Translations under genes and position numbers: made by a program
Shown here: piece by piece, positions 43,260 to 52,069 of the stretch
Layout of the letters: each line of letters opens with the position of its first letter
How positions within the stretch are numbered: the stretch's first letter is position 1
Assembly (NCBI GenBank): GCA_030015575.1
Contig: JASDDO010000024.1
Location: forward strand, 219,500,996-219,564,995
DNA length: 64,000 bases
Source: Agapanthus africanus
Lineage: Eukaryota; Streptophyta; Magnoliopsida; Asparagales; Amaryllidaceae
Direction of reading: 5' to 3'
Notes under the pieces: model-generated
Told to the model about the DNA's origin: nothing
Database searches by the model: none
Seen by the model: only the letters and a program-made list of their open reading frames with translations

Positions 43260-43680
43260 CTTACGAGATCCTCTCGACTCGTAAGGAGAGCTCCCTCTAT
43301 GAGACCCTCATGGCTCATAGAATTCCAAAGTCTTAGGTTATAGGGATCTAAACCTGTTCTTAAGACGTCATATCCCCAAGTTGCTCTACAACTGGTCCAA
43401 TATTGACCCTTGTATACAATACACGGGCATAAATAAACACTCTATCACCATGCTCCACCAATGACCAAAAATATCCTCATATGGTGAACGACACTTGTAA
43501 GTCCTCTCGACTTATGAGGACAAAACGCTATTGTAAGATCCTTAGGACTTGCAAGAGAAAATACCACTTAGGAGTCCTCACAACGTTTAAGGAGAACATA
43601 CACCTACGAGATCCTCACGACTCGTAGGGAGAAATACCTGAGACCCTTACGGCTCATAAAGTCAAAAAGTCTTAGTCGAC
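43260..43680. repeat. Array of hairpins with constant loop and differing stems
   Basis: CTTACGAG-ATCCTCTCGA-CTCGTAAG (43260-43285), CTATGAG-ACCCTCATGG-CTCATAG (43297-43320), CTTGTAAG-TCCTCTCGA-CTTATGAG (43494-43518, with G-T pairs), TTGTAAG-ATCCTTAGGA-CTTGCAA (43531-43554) and CCTACGAG-ATCCTCACGA-CTCGTAGG (43603-43628). Loops stay about 10 bases of ATCCTCNCGA type while stems change. A diverged copy of the zone stands at 55942-56130. Confidence 0.9.
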
Positions 43681-44720
43681 AGGATCCTAACCCTGTTTGC
43701 TAAGCCATCTTTGTTCAAAGGCACATGATGATTCGTTCTTGGCAACATTCCAGTTGTAGCGATACTGATGCCTAAACAGGTGTCAAACTCCAAGTCCTTT
43801 CACGGCAAATGATGATTCGCTCTTGGCGACTTTCCAGTCGTAGCGATGCTGATGCCAAGGTTGGTATCAGATCCCAAACTCGCAATAAAAACAACAGCGA
43901 GTAGTAAACAAAAATATGCATATGGAATAGCCGAAATGATGGGGCAACCACAATAAAAATCTGCGAGTAAAAGTATACATATAAAAACAGCCGAAATGTT
44001 TGGGCAACTCGCAATAAAAAGCAGCGAGTAAAAATATAAAAAAAATATAGCCGAAATGATTGGGCACCGCGGATAAAAAGCCGAAATGATTGGACAATCG
44101 CGACTTTTGCGATATGAAAAGCTGAAAAGATAGAGTATTGCGGAAAGAAAAAAAAATGAAAAAATGAAAACGAAACATTTTTTCCCTGCAGGAAGGTCCA
44201 CACCGACCCCTGTATACAATCCATGGGCGCAAATAAAAAAAGGGGGAACCATATTTTCCCACCAGGCTCCATCAAAGGGAGAGCCAGATCTCGACAGTTC
44301 ATATACAACCTAGAGATCGGCGCGATGGTCTTCTCATTCCAAATTGATACGGACACAACGTTAACAAAGACCCAAGGGTCAAATAAAAAATGGAGTGATG
44401 GCAAAATCCTAGCTCCAGCCCGACGTTCCTTCTCGGTGTAGACGCAACGTCAATAAAGACCCAAGGGTCGAACAATGTGAAGCAATGGTATATTCCTAGC
44501 TCCAGCCCGACGTACCTTCTCATTCCATCAGAATGCAAACGTGACGCCAACAAAGCTCTAACGAGACAAATCAAAATGGAGCCATGGCAAATTCCTAGCT
44601 GCGAGTCTCGACGGTTCATATACAACCTAGAGACAATCCCGACGTACCTTCTCATTCCATCAAGGTGCAGACGTGACGTCAATAAAGCTCCAACGAGCCA
44701 AATCAAATTGGATTAAAGGC
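43390..44720 (+). repeat. 1.3-kb module, also present in LTR M (55790-57060)
   Basis: The blocks CCTTGTATACAATACACGGG (43408), AGCCGAAATGAT.GGGCA units (43931, 43991, 44051, 44080), CACACCGACCCCTGTATACA (44202), ACCATATTTTCCCACCAGGC and the 90-bp array appear in the same order at 55850-57010. It may be part of LTR-like sequence carried in the 3' zone. Confidence 0.75.
44325..44720. repeat. About 90-bp tandem units
   Basis: Units of the type TTCTCATTCC...GACG(C/T)CAA(C/T)AAAG...TGG(C/T)A(A/T)A(T/A)TCCTAGCTCCAG begin near 44331, 44430, 44517 and 44649. The same family forms five units at 56546-57010. Tandem amplification in the 3' noncoding zone is known from Tat/Retand elements. Confidence 0.75.
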
Positions 44721-45261
44721 ATATTCCTAGCTCCGGACTTCAACTGCAATACATACAGCATAGAGGTCCTACAGATGTCTACCCTATTTCAGCAAAGAAA
44801 TGGCATGGTATCGTCAAACAAAAATGAAGCAACGACATATTCCCAGCTTCAGGGTCTTGACGGCAACTTATATAAAACCTAAGAGACTATCGAAGATCAT
44901 CCTACACCAGCGCGGAGTGGTTATGACTCATCAGGGCTCAAAATTGAGCCTAACCTCAAGTAAAAAGCAATAAGGAAAATTCCTAACGCTTGCCTTTCCG
45001 ATGGTCATATAGCCTAAAGAGATTACTTGAAGACGTCTTGTTCAGCCCCCGAAGGGATCAGAGACACGACAGTCATGGAGCTACTCGAACAACAGCTTAA
45101 AGACCGCATATCGAGAAATATATCAGCCAATGCGATAGTACCACGGACCAAAGCCCTAGTACCACAAAACCTAACGGACCTCTGTCGCAAAGAATGGAGG
45201 TTATCTATATACAACGTTATGACAAGTTTGCCTGTAAACCCCAAGGAGGTAAACTAAACAA

Positions 45262-45446
45262 ACTCCGAAATGAGTATATAAACTAGAGACTCCGAAATGA
45301 GTGAATAAACTACAAACTCCGAAATGAGTACGTAAACTAGAGACTCCGAAATGAGTAAATAAACTAAAAACTCCGAAATGAGTACATAAACTAGAAACTT
45401 CGAAACAAGTGAATAAACTATAAACTCCGAGATAAGTACATAACTA
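45262..45446. repeat. 27-bp minisatellite, seven units
   Basis: ACTCCGAAATGAGTA.ATAA plus ACTA..., starting at 45262, 45289, 45316, 45343, 45370, 45397 and 45424 (last partial). Odd and even units differ consistently (GTATATAAACTAGAG-like versus GTGAATAAACTACAA-like), hinting at a 54-bp higher-order unit. Confidence 0.9.
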
Positions 45447-45568
45447 CTTTACATCAAGTCAAGACAGAGAGGCGCAAGTATGAAATGAAATATGTCTTTT
45501 ATTCATAAATCAAAATGAATACAAGATACAAAAGGACAAAAGAAGAAAATATATAGCGACAAAAATTT

Positions 45569-46403
45569 CTAAGCTGGTGGGCGGTTCAATAAGCCAGCAA
45601 GTTCGTCATTCTTCCGCCGGACTTCTGCTTCGAACTCTATCAACACCGCGAGCTGAGTCCCTGCTTGTGCCTGTTGATTATGGTATAAATAAAATCGACT
45701 CTCGAGCTCTTTCTCGGCAGTCTTGTGGGCCTCGACCACCTCGCGTGTGAAAATAACGGCTTTATCAAGAGTTACCACCTCCGTAATGGCCTTCTGAAGG
45801 ACCCGCCAAATTTCATAGGCACGAGTAGTTTTGGCAGTAAGCTGGGCTTGAAGTTCCCCTAAAGCCTTTGAAGCCAATTCCCTTGCCGAAAACTTCTGGT
45901 TGAGACACTTCTCACATGACTGGAGATTGGCCGCGCATCGGTCGATCCATCCACGCAGGATGGCCTTTACAGAAAAGATGTCAAGGGGAAGGCATACGCA
46001 TTCAATCCCATGTAGGCAGGCCTCCACTCGACGGTAATACTCGACCCAAGTGCGCACCAGTGCCTCGTCATGATAAGTGGCAAGAACAGACAAAAAAGCG
46101 CTGGTTTCAACAGCGAATTCTTCGGCCGTGACGGATTACCAGAGCGAAGATCTTCGATGAGAATCGCCAGTGAATGAATGCTCCATTTTTCCATCCTCTA
46201 AGACACGCGTCGGGCATAAGGGCCTGATGGCATAGAGATCCGGGATTCCAAGGGGGTCAGGATTGGCAAAGTTGTAAGCATACATGGATGGTTAGTTGCC
46301 TTTCTAAACATAAAAGAAGTAAAAGAACGCGAATGCTAAAGTGTCACTTACCCACGGAAGGCGGGTTTGAGAAATCCCCAGGTCCATCAAGAATTTCGAC
46401 TTT
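45569..46403 (-). pseudogene. Element J antisense ORF region, 3' block (helical protein part)
   Basis: A long minus-strand stretch (45569-46093 and beyond) codes for an alanine/glutamate-rich, coiled-coil-like segment: SARELASKALGELQAQLTAK, FTREVVEAHKTAEKELESRF and EFEAEVRRKNDELAGLLNRP. No enzyme motif is seen. Its place, antisense and downstream of integrase, is that of the extra ORF known in Tat elements. It looks like the C-terminal part of the protein begun at 50821. A solo LTR follows at 46409. Confidence 0.6.
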
Positions 46404-46685
46404 GTCGTTGTAGGGTGTTTTTCTTCACCCCATTGAGATGGGAATACTCACGCGCTTGTCAGGCGCATTACAGATTCCCCCTGCATAGGGTAGGCTGGGG
46501 TTTATTGATTGTGGGGATTCGAATCTCCGGCAGCCGCGAACTAAGCTGTCATTAATTACCCCTCGTCTTTGGAGCGAGAGAACCTCCGATTGATAGGTCA
46601 AACCAGTCATGCAAACTCAATGTGTAGTGTGTTGTGTTTTGAAGGGGTTTTGGATATATCGGAGGCCCACAGAGTTTATGGGGGT

Positions 46686-46815
46686 CCCGCTACCCGGATA
46701 GCGGGCTAAGGGTCAAGGGGGCTAACAGCCCCCCTGCGGGCTAAGGGTCAAGGGGGTTAGCAGCCCCCTTGCGGGCTAAGGGGCAGCGCCCCGTTAGAAA
46801 TTTTTCCTAACGGGG
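46686..46815. repeat. GC-rich inverted-repeat run in solo LTR P
   Basis: CCCGCTA-CCCGGA-TAGCGGG (46686-46705), GGGGGCT-AAC-AGCCCCC (46717-46733), a GGGGGTT...CAGCCCCC variant near 46752, GGGGC-AGC-GCCCC near 46780, and CCCCGTTAG/CTAACGGGG (near 46788-46815). The word GCGGGCTAAGG repeats before three of them. Confidence 0.85.
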
Positions 46816-47019
46816 ACAGTGTTGTGGAATGTGTGTGTATATAAAAAAAGAAGAAGAATAGCGTCCAAAGAACGCGTGGGCGCCAGCGCATCACATGCCT
46901 AGCACGCGGGCGCTGGGCGCCGGCGCCTCACGTGCTTGGCACGTGGGCGCTAGGCGCTGGGCGCGGAGTGCCGGTGCCCTACGTGTTTGGCACGCGGGCG
47001 CTGGGCGTCAGCAGCAAAA

Positions 47020-47197
47020 GGGACTTGGTCCCTGCACTGGGAGCTGTGCTCCCGATTGACTTTTGGAGTTGAACTCCTGACAAAGATGACAAAGGGGCTT
47101 AGCCCCTGCACTGGGAGTTGTACTCCCAAAAAGAAAGATTTATTATTTTATATATGTATATATATATATATATATATTTTTGAGGAGTTAAACTCCT
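47020..47197. repeat. Duplicated hairpin pairs with compensatory stem changes
   Basis: 47020-47053 reads GGGAC-TTG-GTCCC, TGCACT, GGGAGC-TGT-GCTCCC. 47094-47127 reads GGGGC-TTA-GCCCC, TGCACT, GGGAGT-TGT-ACTCCC. The two 34-bp units differ in both partners of one base pair in each stem. GGAGTT-G-AACTCC (47065) and AGGAGTT-A-AACTCCT (47183) are further hairpins. Confidence 0.95.
47152..47178. repeat. TA microsatellite
   Basis: About 13 TA steps inside solo LTR P. Confidence 0.9.
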
Positions 47198-47888
47198 AAG
47201 ATATTTTCGGAGCTGATGAAAGGGGACTCCTTTCTTCTCCCTTGGGCCCTGGATCTTCCCCAAAGTGGGGTTTTTGGAGGTGGTCCCATTCTTCCTTCTC
47301 TCTATTGGCTAGATCTTGGAGAAAAGAGGGTGAGATTTTATAAATCTCCCTTTTTAGAGATTTAATGGAAGATACGCATTCCCCTTCAAGGGTTTTGTGG
47401 TGAAAAACTATTTCTTTTTGGAAAAGGAAGAGTAAAACTCCTGATTTAATTCAGAAAAGGGGAAGAAGGTTTAGAACCTTGAGGAAGGAGAAGGATGCAC
47501 AAAAACCCTAGAATTTGAGAGAATGAAAAAGTTATTCTTTATTTCATTATCATGTTGCATTATATAGGCTTACAAATTTACATATAGCCCCTTGGGCTTT
47601 ACAAAATGGCATTTTGCCCATCTCATGCCTCACGTGCTCATTTGTTTTGCACATGAGCCATGAGCTTTACAAAAATTTGGCTTTATACCCATTTTTCTTA
47701 CATTCATGCATAAAAAATTACATCAAAATTATTTATTACATGATTTCATTTTGGCATAGGGGAGGCCGGCCGTGGGGCTCGACTTGGGCATGGGCCCACT
47801 TGACCTGGGGTTGGGTCCACCTGGCTTGGGGTTGGCTTTGACTTTGACTTGGTCAACAAGGGTGTAATTTTTTAACCCCAACAATCGT

Positions 47889-49330
47889 CAACTTCTAGGA
47901 CTGCGGTTTAAATAGAAGGCACATCAGCATCATTATGAAAATATAAAACGAAAAGGCAAAAGAATACCAAGCCTGGACAGAAGAAAGTACTATGCTTTGT
48001 GGAGGTATTGCTTGCGGGGCCGCCATGTCAAGTAAACGCTGGAAGGTTTTTCTCGGAGAAAGGTCTACAATAGAAGACGCCAACTCCTGCAATTCTGAGG
48101 GAAGAAAAGGCTCTGATATATGGAAGGGCCGTTAAACAAAATATAGATATATATAAGATTACCTTCGATACTTCGCCCGCTCTGAACTGGAGGGATGTCA
48201 GCTTCGGCAATCTCCTCTACACCCTCAGGTGCGTCATTGGAGATTTTCGTGAACTCTATGGCCGGCGCGACAGCCTCCAATAGAGGTACCGCTAGAGGCT
48301 TCAAGGAAGCGACAACAGCTTCAACAATCTCCTCTACACCCTTCGGTGCATCACTAAAGATATCCATGGGATCTATCGCCGGTGTGGCAATCTCTGCTGG
48401 AGGAATAGAAGCCATCACCGGAAGCCTCACAGCGGGGATAGCACCTCCAGTAATCTCTTTTATACCCCCCGGTGTGTCATGGGAGATATTCGTAGAATCT
48501 ATGTCCATGGCGCGATTCGGGCTCAAGACTACGCCCACTGCAGAAGGCCCAACAAAATTTTTGTAAAGATAAGATGACGTGAAAGTAGTACCAATTAATT
48601 ACCAAAAGAGACGTAAAAAATATATATATGCATACCAATACGCCAGGGAGCTTGAAGTATGGCCTTCTTGAGTCGCTGCACTTTTCTGATCAATTACGCT
48701 CGTCGAGCTTCGATCGAGAACAAATGCCTGTCCGTCTTCAGAGTGGTCTCGTCTTCAGAAACGGCCGAGATGGGCTGTTTCAGAGCCCGTTCTTCTTCCA
48801 TCGTTAGTGAACCCATTAGTAGCCTAGGTGATAAAAGATCAACATCATAAAAAACGACATGGGGAAAACCTCCCATCTTGGGGCGCACATTCTCACTTTC
48901 ATCCTGCGATCGTTTCAAGGCTTCAGCCAATTGAGCGGCTTCTTCGGCAGATATGCCAGGAAAGAGGAGGCTGTCGTCTGGTTCATGCATAGATATGGGC
49001 TCATCGTGAAGAGGCTCGGACTCAAGCAACGCATCGAGTAGACCGGCGACCGATTTCTTTTCCTTTTAGAGCCTGAGCTAACACCAGTGGAGGGGCGCTT
49101 CCTCCCCTTTGGCGCTTTTGCGCGGCGCTGCCCAACATCACCTTCGGTATCTGTCTTTTGGGGCCCCACGGCTGGAGCTTTATCAGGAGTCGCTGTCTCG
49201 GATCTTGTATGTACCGGCATACCAGCAGTATGGGGGGTTAATTCGGCTTGTGCGGCTTTAGGAATGAGCACTGAGCCGCTATCCCTTAGAGGAGGGAAAA
49301 CAACCGACCGTGGCCGCAACGGGGCGTTGA
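47889..49330 (-). pseudogene. Element J antisense ORF region, middle block (low complexity)
   Basis: Minus-strand coding-like sequence. 48065-48538 has an internal repeat: NISHDTPGGIKEI, DIFSDAPKGVEEIVEA and KISNDAPEGVEEIAEA, spaced 40 to 45 residues apart in alanine/proline-rich sequence. 48694-49029 has a helical segment (FPGISAEEAAQLAEALKRSQ), and 48915-49319 is basic and serine-rich (RRAKAPKGRKRPSTGVSSGS). GT/AG-bounded short gaps (for example 48095-48162 and 48538-48635) suggest it may have been spliced. No known domain is recognised. Confidence 0.5.
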
Positions 49331-49358
49331 TGGCTTGAGTGGGAGCAGAAGATTTACA

Positions 49359-50240
49359 TTAAAAGATCACCTTTCTCTCCTCTGCAATGATGGGACCAAC
49401 CCGGTGGCGATACCAGCCCTTGAAGGATCCCACGGGCCTCGGATGACAGTCAGGCTCAAAAATCATGAAAAAGGAACTGGTACCCAATCGCATGAAGTGG
49501 TGGATGACGTCGCGAGTGACCTCCAGCGAGAGAGTGGGCTCGATTAAAAAAGCTTCAAGGGGGACGCCCTGGTTGTAACCCAGCTGCTGGGTGAAGCGAT
49601 GCGGAATGTACGGCATGAAGAGAGCAGTATTATTTAGGCGGAACACTAAGTATCTCGGCCTGATTGAATATAAATGCATGATCTCTTTAGGCTTCAAAGC
49701 CGGAGCTCCAAACTTCGACAAATCGAACAACTGTTCAATGGGCCCAGCCGGAGCAGAAAGGACTCTGTCACTGAAAACCATCCCGCCTTTGTTTGAATAC
49801 GGATTGAGTAGTACGCGCAGTGCCCTTAACTGGGTCGGATCAGGAGTAGAAGCGTCGACCGGCCTCATGACCCGCGGGAAAGTGTATGAATCATAGAAAT
49901 CAGGTCGTCGATGCGCAACAAACGCGCCAAACACATGCATATCGATCCAAGACGTGAAATAGTGGAGGGAGAAATTCACGGTGTCCGCACTCGGATTGGA
50001 AGTGTTGGCAGCAGTACTTAAACCATGGTATAAGTGTGATAGTTCTGCAATGCCAACAGCTAATCATGCTCCTTCGGCTATGCGATGGGCAGGATAGATG
50101 ACGAAAGCTTTCATAAAACGACGATGCATTGGCATGGCGAACCAGCTAAGCCAGTGACCGATGAAGCAAACAAAGAAAGTTTCTTCATCCATTCCAGGGG
50201 CAGCGATCGCGTCAAAGGTTACGGCCGATGAGATTGGAAT
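49359..50240 (-). pseudogene. Element J antisense ORF region, central globular part
   Basis: FSLHYFTSWIDMHVFGAFVA, RALRVLLNPYSNKGGMVFSD, IMHLYSIRPRYLVFRLNNTA and HRFTQQLGYNQGVPLEAFLI form a continuous minus-strand stretch of over 200 codons. Just upstream lie MKAFVIYPAHRIAEG and AVGIAELSHLYHGLS. This is compatible with the C-terminal half of a plant mobile domain (aminotransferase-like) protein. Assignment is by pattern only. Confidence 0.5.
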
Positions 50241-50437
50241 ATAAAATTATGGCAGGTCCTCTTCTTTGGTCGGCAATTTCTTCAAGCCTAATTTGAAAGG
50301 ATCCTCGATATTCGTGAATTTCGGAGCCTTCTTGGATAAGACATCTTCGTGGAGAAAGCAAGTAATGAAAGTATCGAAAGTGAAACCTTGCCCTTCCGAT
50401 GTCACGAACAGTTTCTCAAAAATACCTAAGGCCTTGA

Positions 50438-50821
50438 TTAGACTTGGGTGCTTATGACGATAGCATTCTCGGTCATCAATCTATCAATCATAGAAGGCAC
50501 TGTAGCAAATATGTACTCATCAGGAGGCAGTAATTCTTCGTAATGCTTTTCCCTAATCGGCAACCCTAAAATTTCGCAAAACTCATCCAGGGAGATAGAG
50601 ACTTCGCGATCCCTAAGAAAAAATGTGTTCGTGGGAAGATTCCACTGGTTTAAGAAGGCTTTGACCCACCAGACATGAGGAGCGTGATAGTAGAACAGTG
50701 ACGCATACACGGTTTGGTACAACCCAACCTTCTGCAGCCGTGAGCGTTGAGAGGAGAGAATGTATCGGGCCCATGAAAGGTAGCCCACTGGATGGCGCGT
50801 GGTAACGCCTATCTTATACAC
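50438..50821 (-). pseudogene. Element J antisense ORF region, plant mobile domain-like N-terminal part
   Basis: HAPHVWWVKAFLNQWNLPTN, TFFLRDREVSISLDEFCEIL and GLPIREKHYEELLPPDEYIF. The order tryptophan-rich helix, 'TF...D.EV.ISL.E...ILGLPI' and 'YEE..P' is that of plant mobile domain proteins (the family of Arabidopsis MAIN and MAIL1), which are often found in transposons. Function in the element is unknown. An alternative is a lineage-specific Tat antisense ORF with no cellular relative. Confidence 0.55.
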
Positions 50822-51240
50822 CTGCCCCCAGGGTCAAGCTTCACCCTGACATATCCGGCATCCCAAAATATCAATGGCCATCAAGGGTTGACTGGGTATT
50901 CCGGTCGTTGATGGTTCAAGCCGGCCTATGGGGGTCCAATTAGTTGCTTCCACCGCAAACTCCGCGGGCGCTCCATCAATGACATTGAGCGGATGGGTTC
51001 AGTTGGTACTTCGCAGGTAAAGCTATGACGGCCCCTGATGATGTGACTATACCAAACCCCCAATAAAAGAAGGCTCGTATTGTCCTTGTCATGTGCCTAA
51101 TCATTGCTATAATCTCCTTGTCTAATGGCGACTGCGGAAAAGCGAGTGTAAGAAAAGTAAGGAAGTGAGGCCATTGTACCTAAAAAAGGAAGGAGAGGAA
51201 AACCCATTAAATCAATAAAAAATAATAATAAATTAAAAAA
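50822..51240. other. Element J: sequence upstream of the antisense ORF
   Basis: No clear ORF. It may hold the 5' end and promoter of the antisense transcript. A purine-rich stretch (AAAAAAGGAAGGAGAGGAAA, 51182-51201) stands here. Confidence 0.4.
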
Positions 51241-51359
51241 ACCATGATGTTTGTTTCATGGGACCATTAACTGCAAAGCCTGTGGCCCCACGAAATCAAA
51301 ATGGAAGCTCACCAATGATGAGGCAAGATAATCACTGTGAGAATCCAAAAGGATTCTCA

Positions 51360-51870
51360 TTAAATAAACAATAGAGTTTAAATAACTCCTAACATCCTCC
51401 AAAAATGAGCTCTGTTAAAATGCACAACAGATTCAAATCTATGTCAAGGGTATTAAAACCCTTAAAAAATGCTCAAGTACACCAAGGAATGAAATTCCCA
51501 AAAGTTTATGAATCTTTCAGAGCTAAGCTCTGTGATATGGAATTAAATTCCTTTAATAACGGTATTAAATCCCAAAAACTCCCACTGTGGGGAGACAAAG
51601 AAAATGGAATTAAATTCCAAGGATCCTCAAAGATCGATGATAGGGTAAACCCTATGAGGAGAACTAACAATCCTCATAACCCCAGTGTTTTTGGATCTCT
51701 AAGAGACCGGTTTAGGTTAAAGCAAAGCTCTGATGATAGATTTAAAATCCAGAGAAAATATGGAAAAAGGGGTTTCCCTAAGAGGTAACCGTCGTTCAAG
51801 ATCCTTACCCAAAAAGGAGTTTTGAAGAGTTTAACTCTGAAAGATCTAGGGCAGAGAACTGAGCTCTGAA
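51360..51870. repeat. Run of short inverted repeats upstream of LTR M
   Basis: CAGAGCT-A-AGCTCTG (near 51520), GGAATT-A-AATTCC (near 51539), TGGAATT-A-AATTCCA (near 51606), ATAGGGT-AA-ACCCTAT (near 51640), AGAGTT-T-AACTCT (near 51827) and AGAATT-C-AATTCT (near 51876). Same architecture as in LTR F with different stems. Confidence 0.85.
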
Positions 51871-52056
51871 GAGAAGAATTCAATTCTCAAGGAAAAGTTG
51901 ATGAAAAAGATGAAGAAACAGTTAATCGTCTAATAAGACAAACACCTCTTTTATAAGACTTGATGGGAGCGGTTCATCTTCCCGTTCCCCTAGGCAATCC
52001 AACGGCTGTAAAGGTGGACAGCGTTGCACTCACGAGCAAGCCACGTGAGAGCAACG

Positions 52057-52069
52057 CTGGGGGGCATTT
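52057..52069 (+). promoter_or_regulatory. Likely polypurine tract of element J
   Basis: GCTGGGGGGCATT precedes TGTTCCCTCATATAAAAA, a start shared with LTR F a few tens of bases into that LTR. The tract type is common in Tat elements. A hairpin GCGTTGC/GCAACGC (52021-52056) lies just before. Confidence 0.5.

Larger units (their letters stand above)
46409..47883 (-). mobile_element. Solo LTR P (1.5 kb) inserted in the antisense ORF region
   Basis: A 1475-bp unit; on the minus strand it starts TGTTGGGGTTAAAAAATTAC and ends CACCCTACA. The flanks GTCGT (46404-46408) and ATCGT (47884-47888) are a one-mismatch target duplication. It carries many GC-rich inverted repeats (46686-46815 and 47020-47197), a TA microsatellite (47152-47178) and CACGTG words. 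No coding sequence and no second LTR. Superfamily not determined. Confidence 0.75.
38560..52069 (+). mobile_element. Tat-lineage Ty3/gypsy element J, internal region from linker to 3' end
   Basis: Order on the plus strand: linker (38560-39060), pre-RT (39060-39580), RT (39583-40401), RNase H (40402-40910), second RNase H (40912-41340), integrase (41500-42722), a repeat-rich noncoding zone (42723-45560), an antisense ORF region (45569-50821, minus), palindrome-rich sequence (51360-51870) and a GGGGGG tract before the 3' LTR at 52070. RT-RH-aRH-INT order with an antisense ORF downstream is diagnostic of the Tat group. gag, protease and 5' LTR are absent. Broken in several places; one foreign solo LTR (46409-47883) is nested. 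Confidence 0.85.

Noticed and set aside
43772-44404. Minus-strand 210-codon ORF with repeated 'FRLF' words
   Set aside because: It is produced by the AGCCGAAATGAT tandem units read in reverse; three frames are open at once, as expected from repeats.
46304-46351. Intron in the antisense ORF (GTAAGTG...TTTAG)
   Set aside because: At 48 bp it is shorter than usual plant introns; not enough to annotate.
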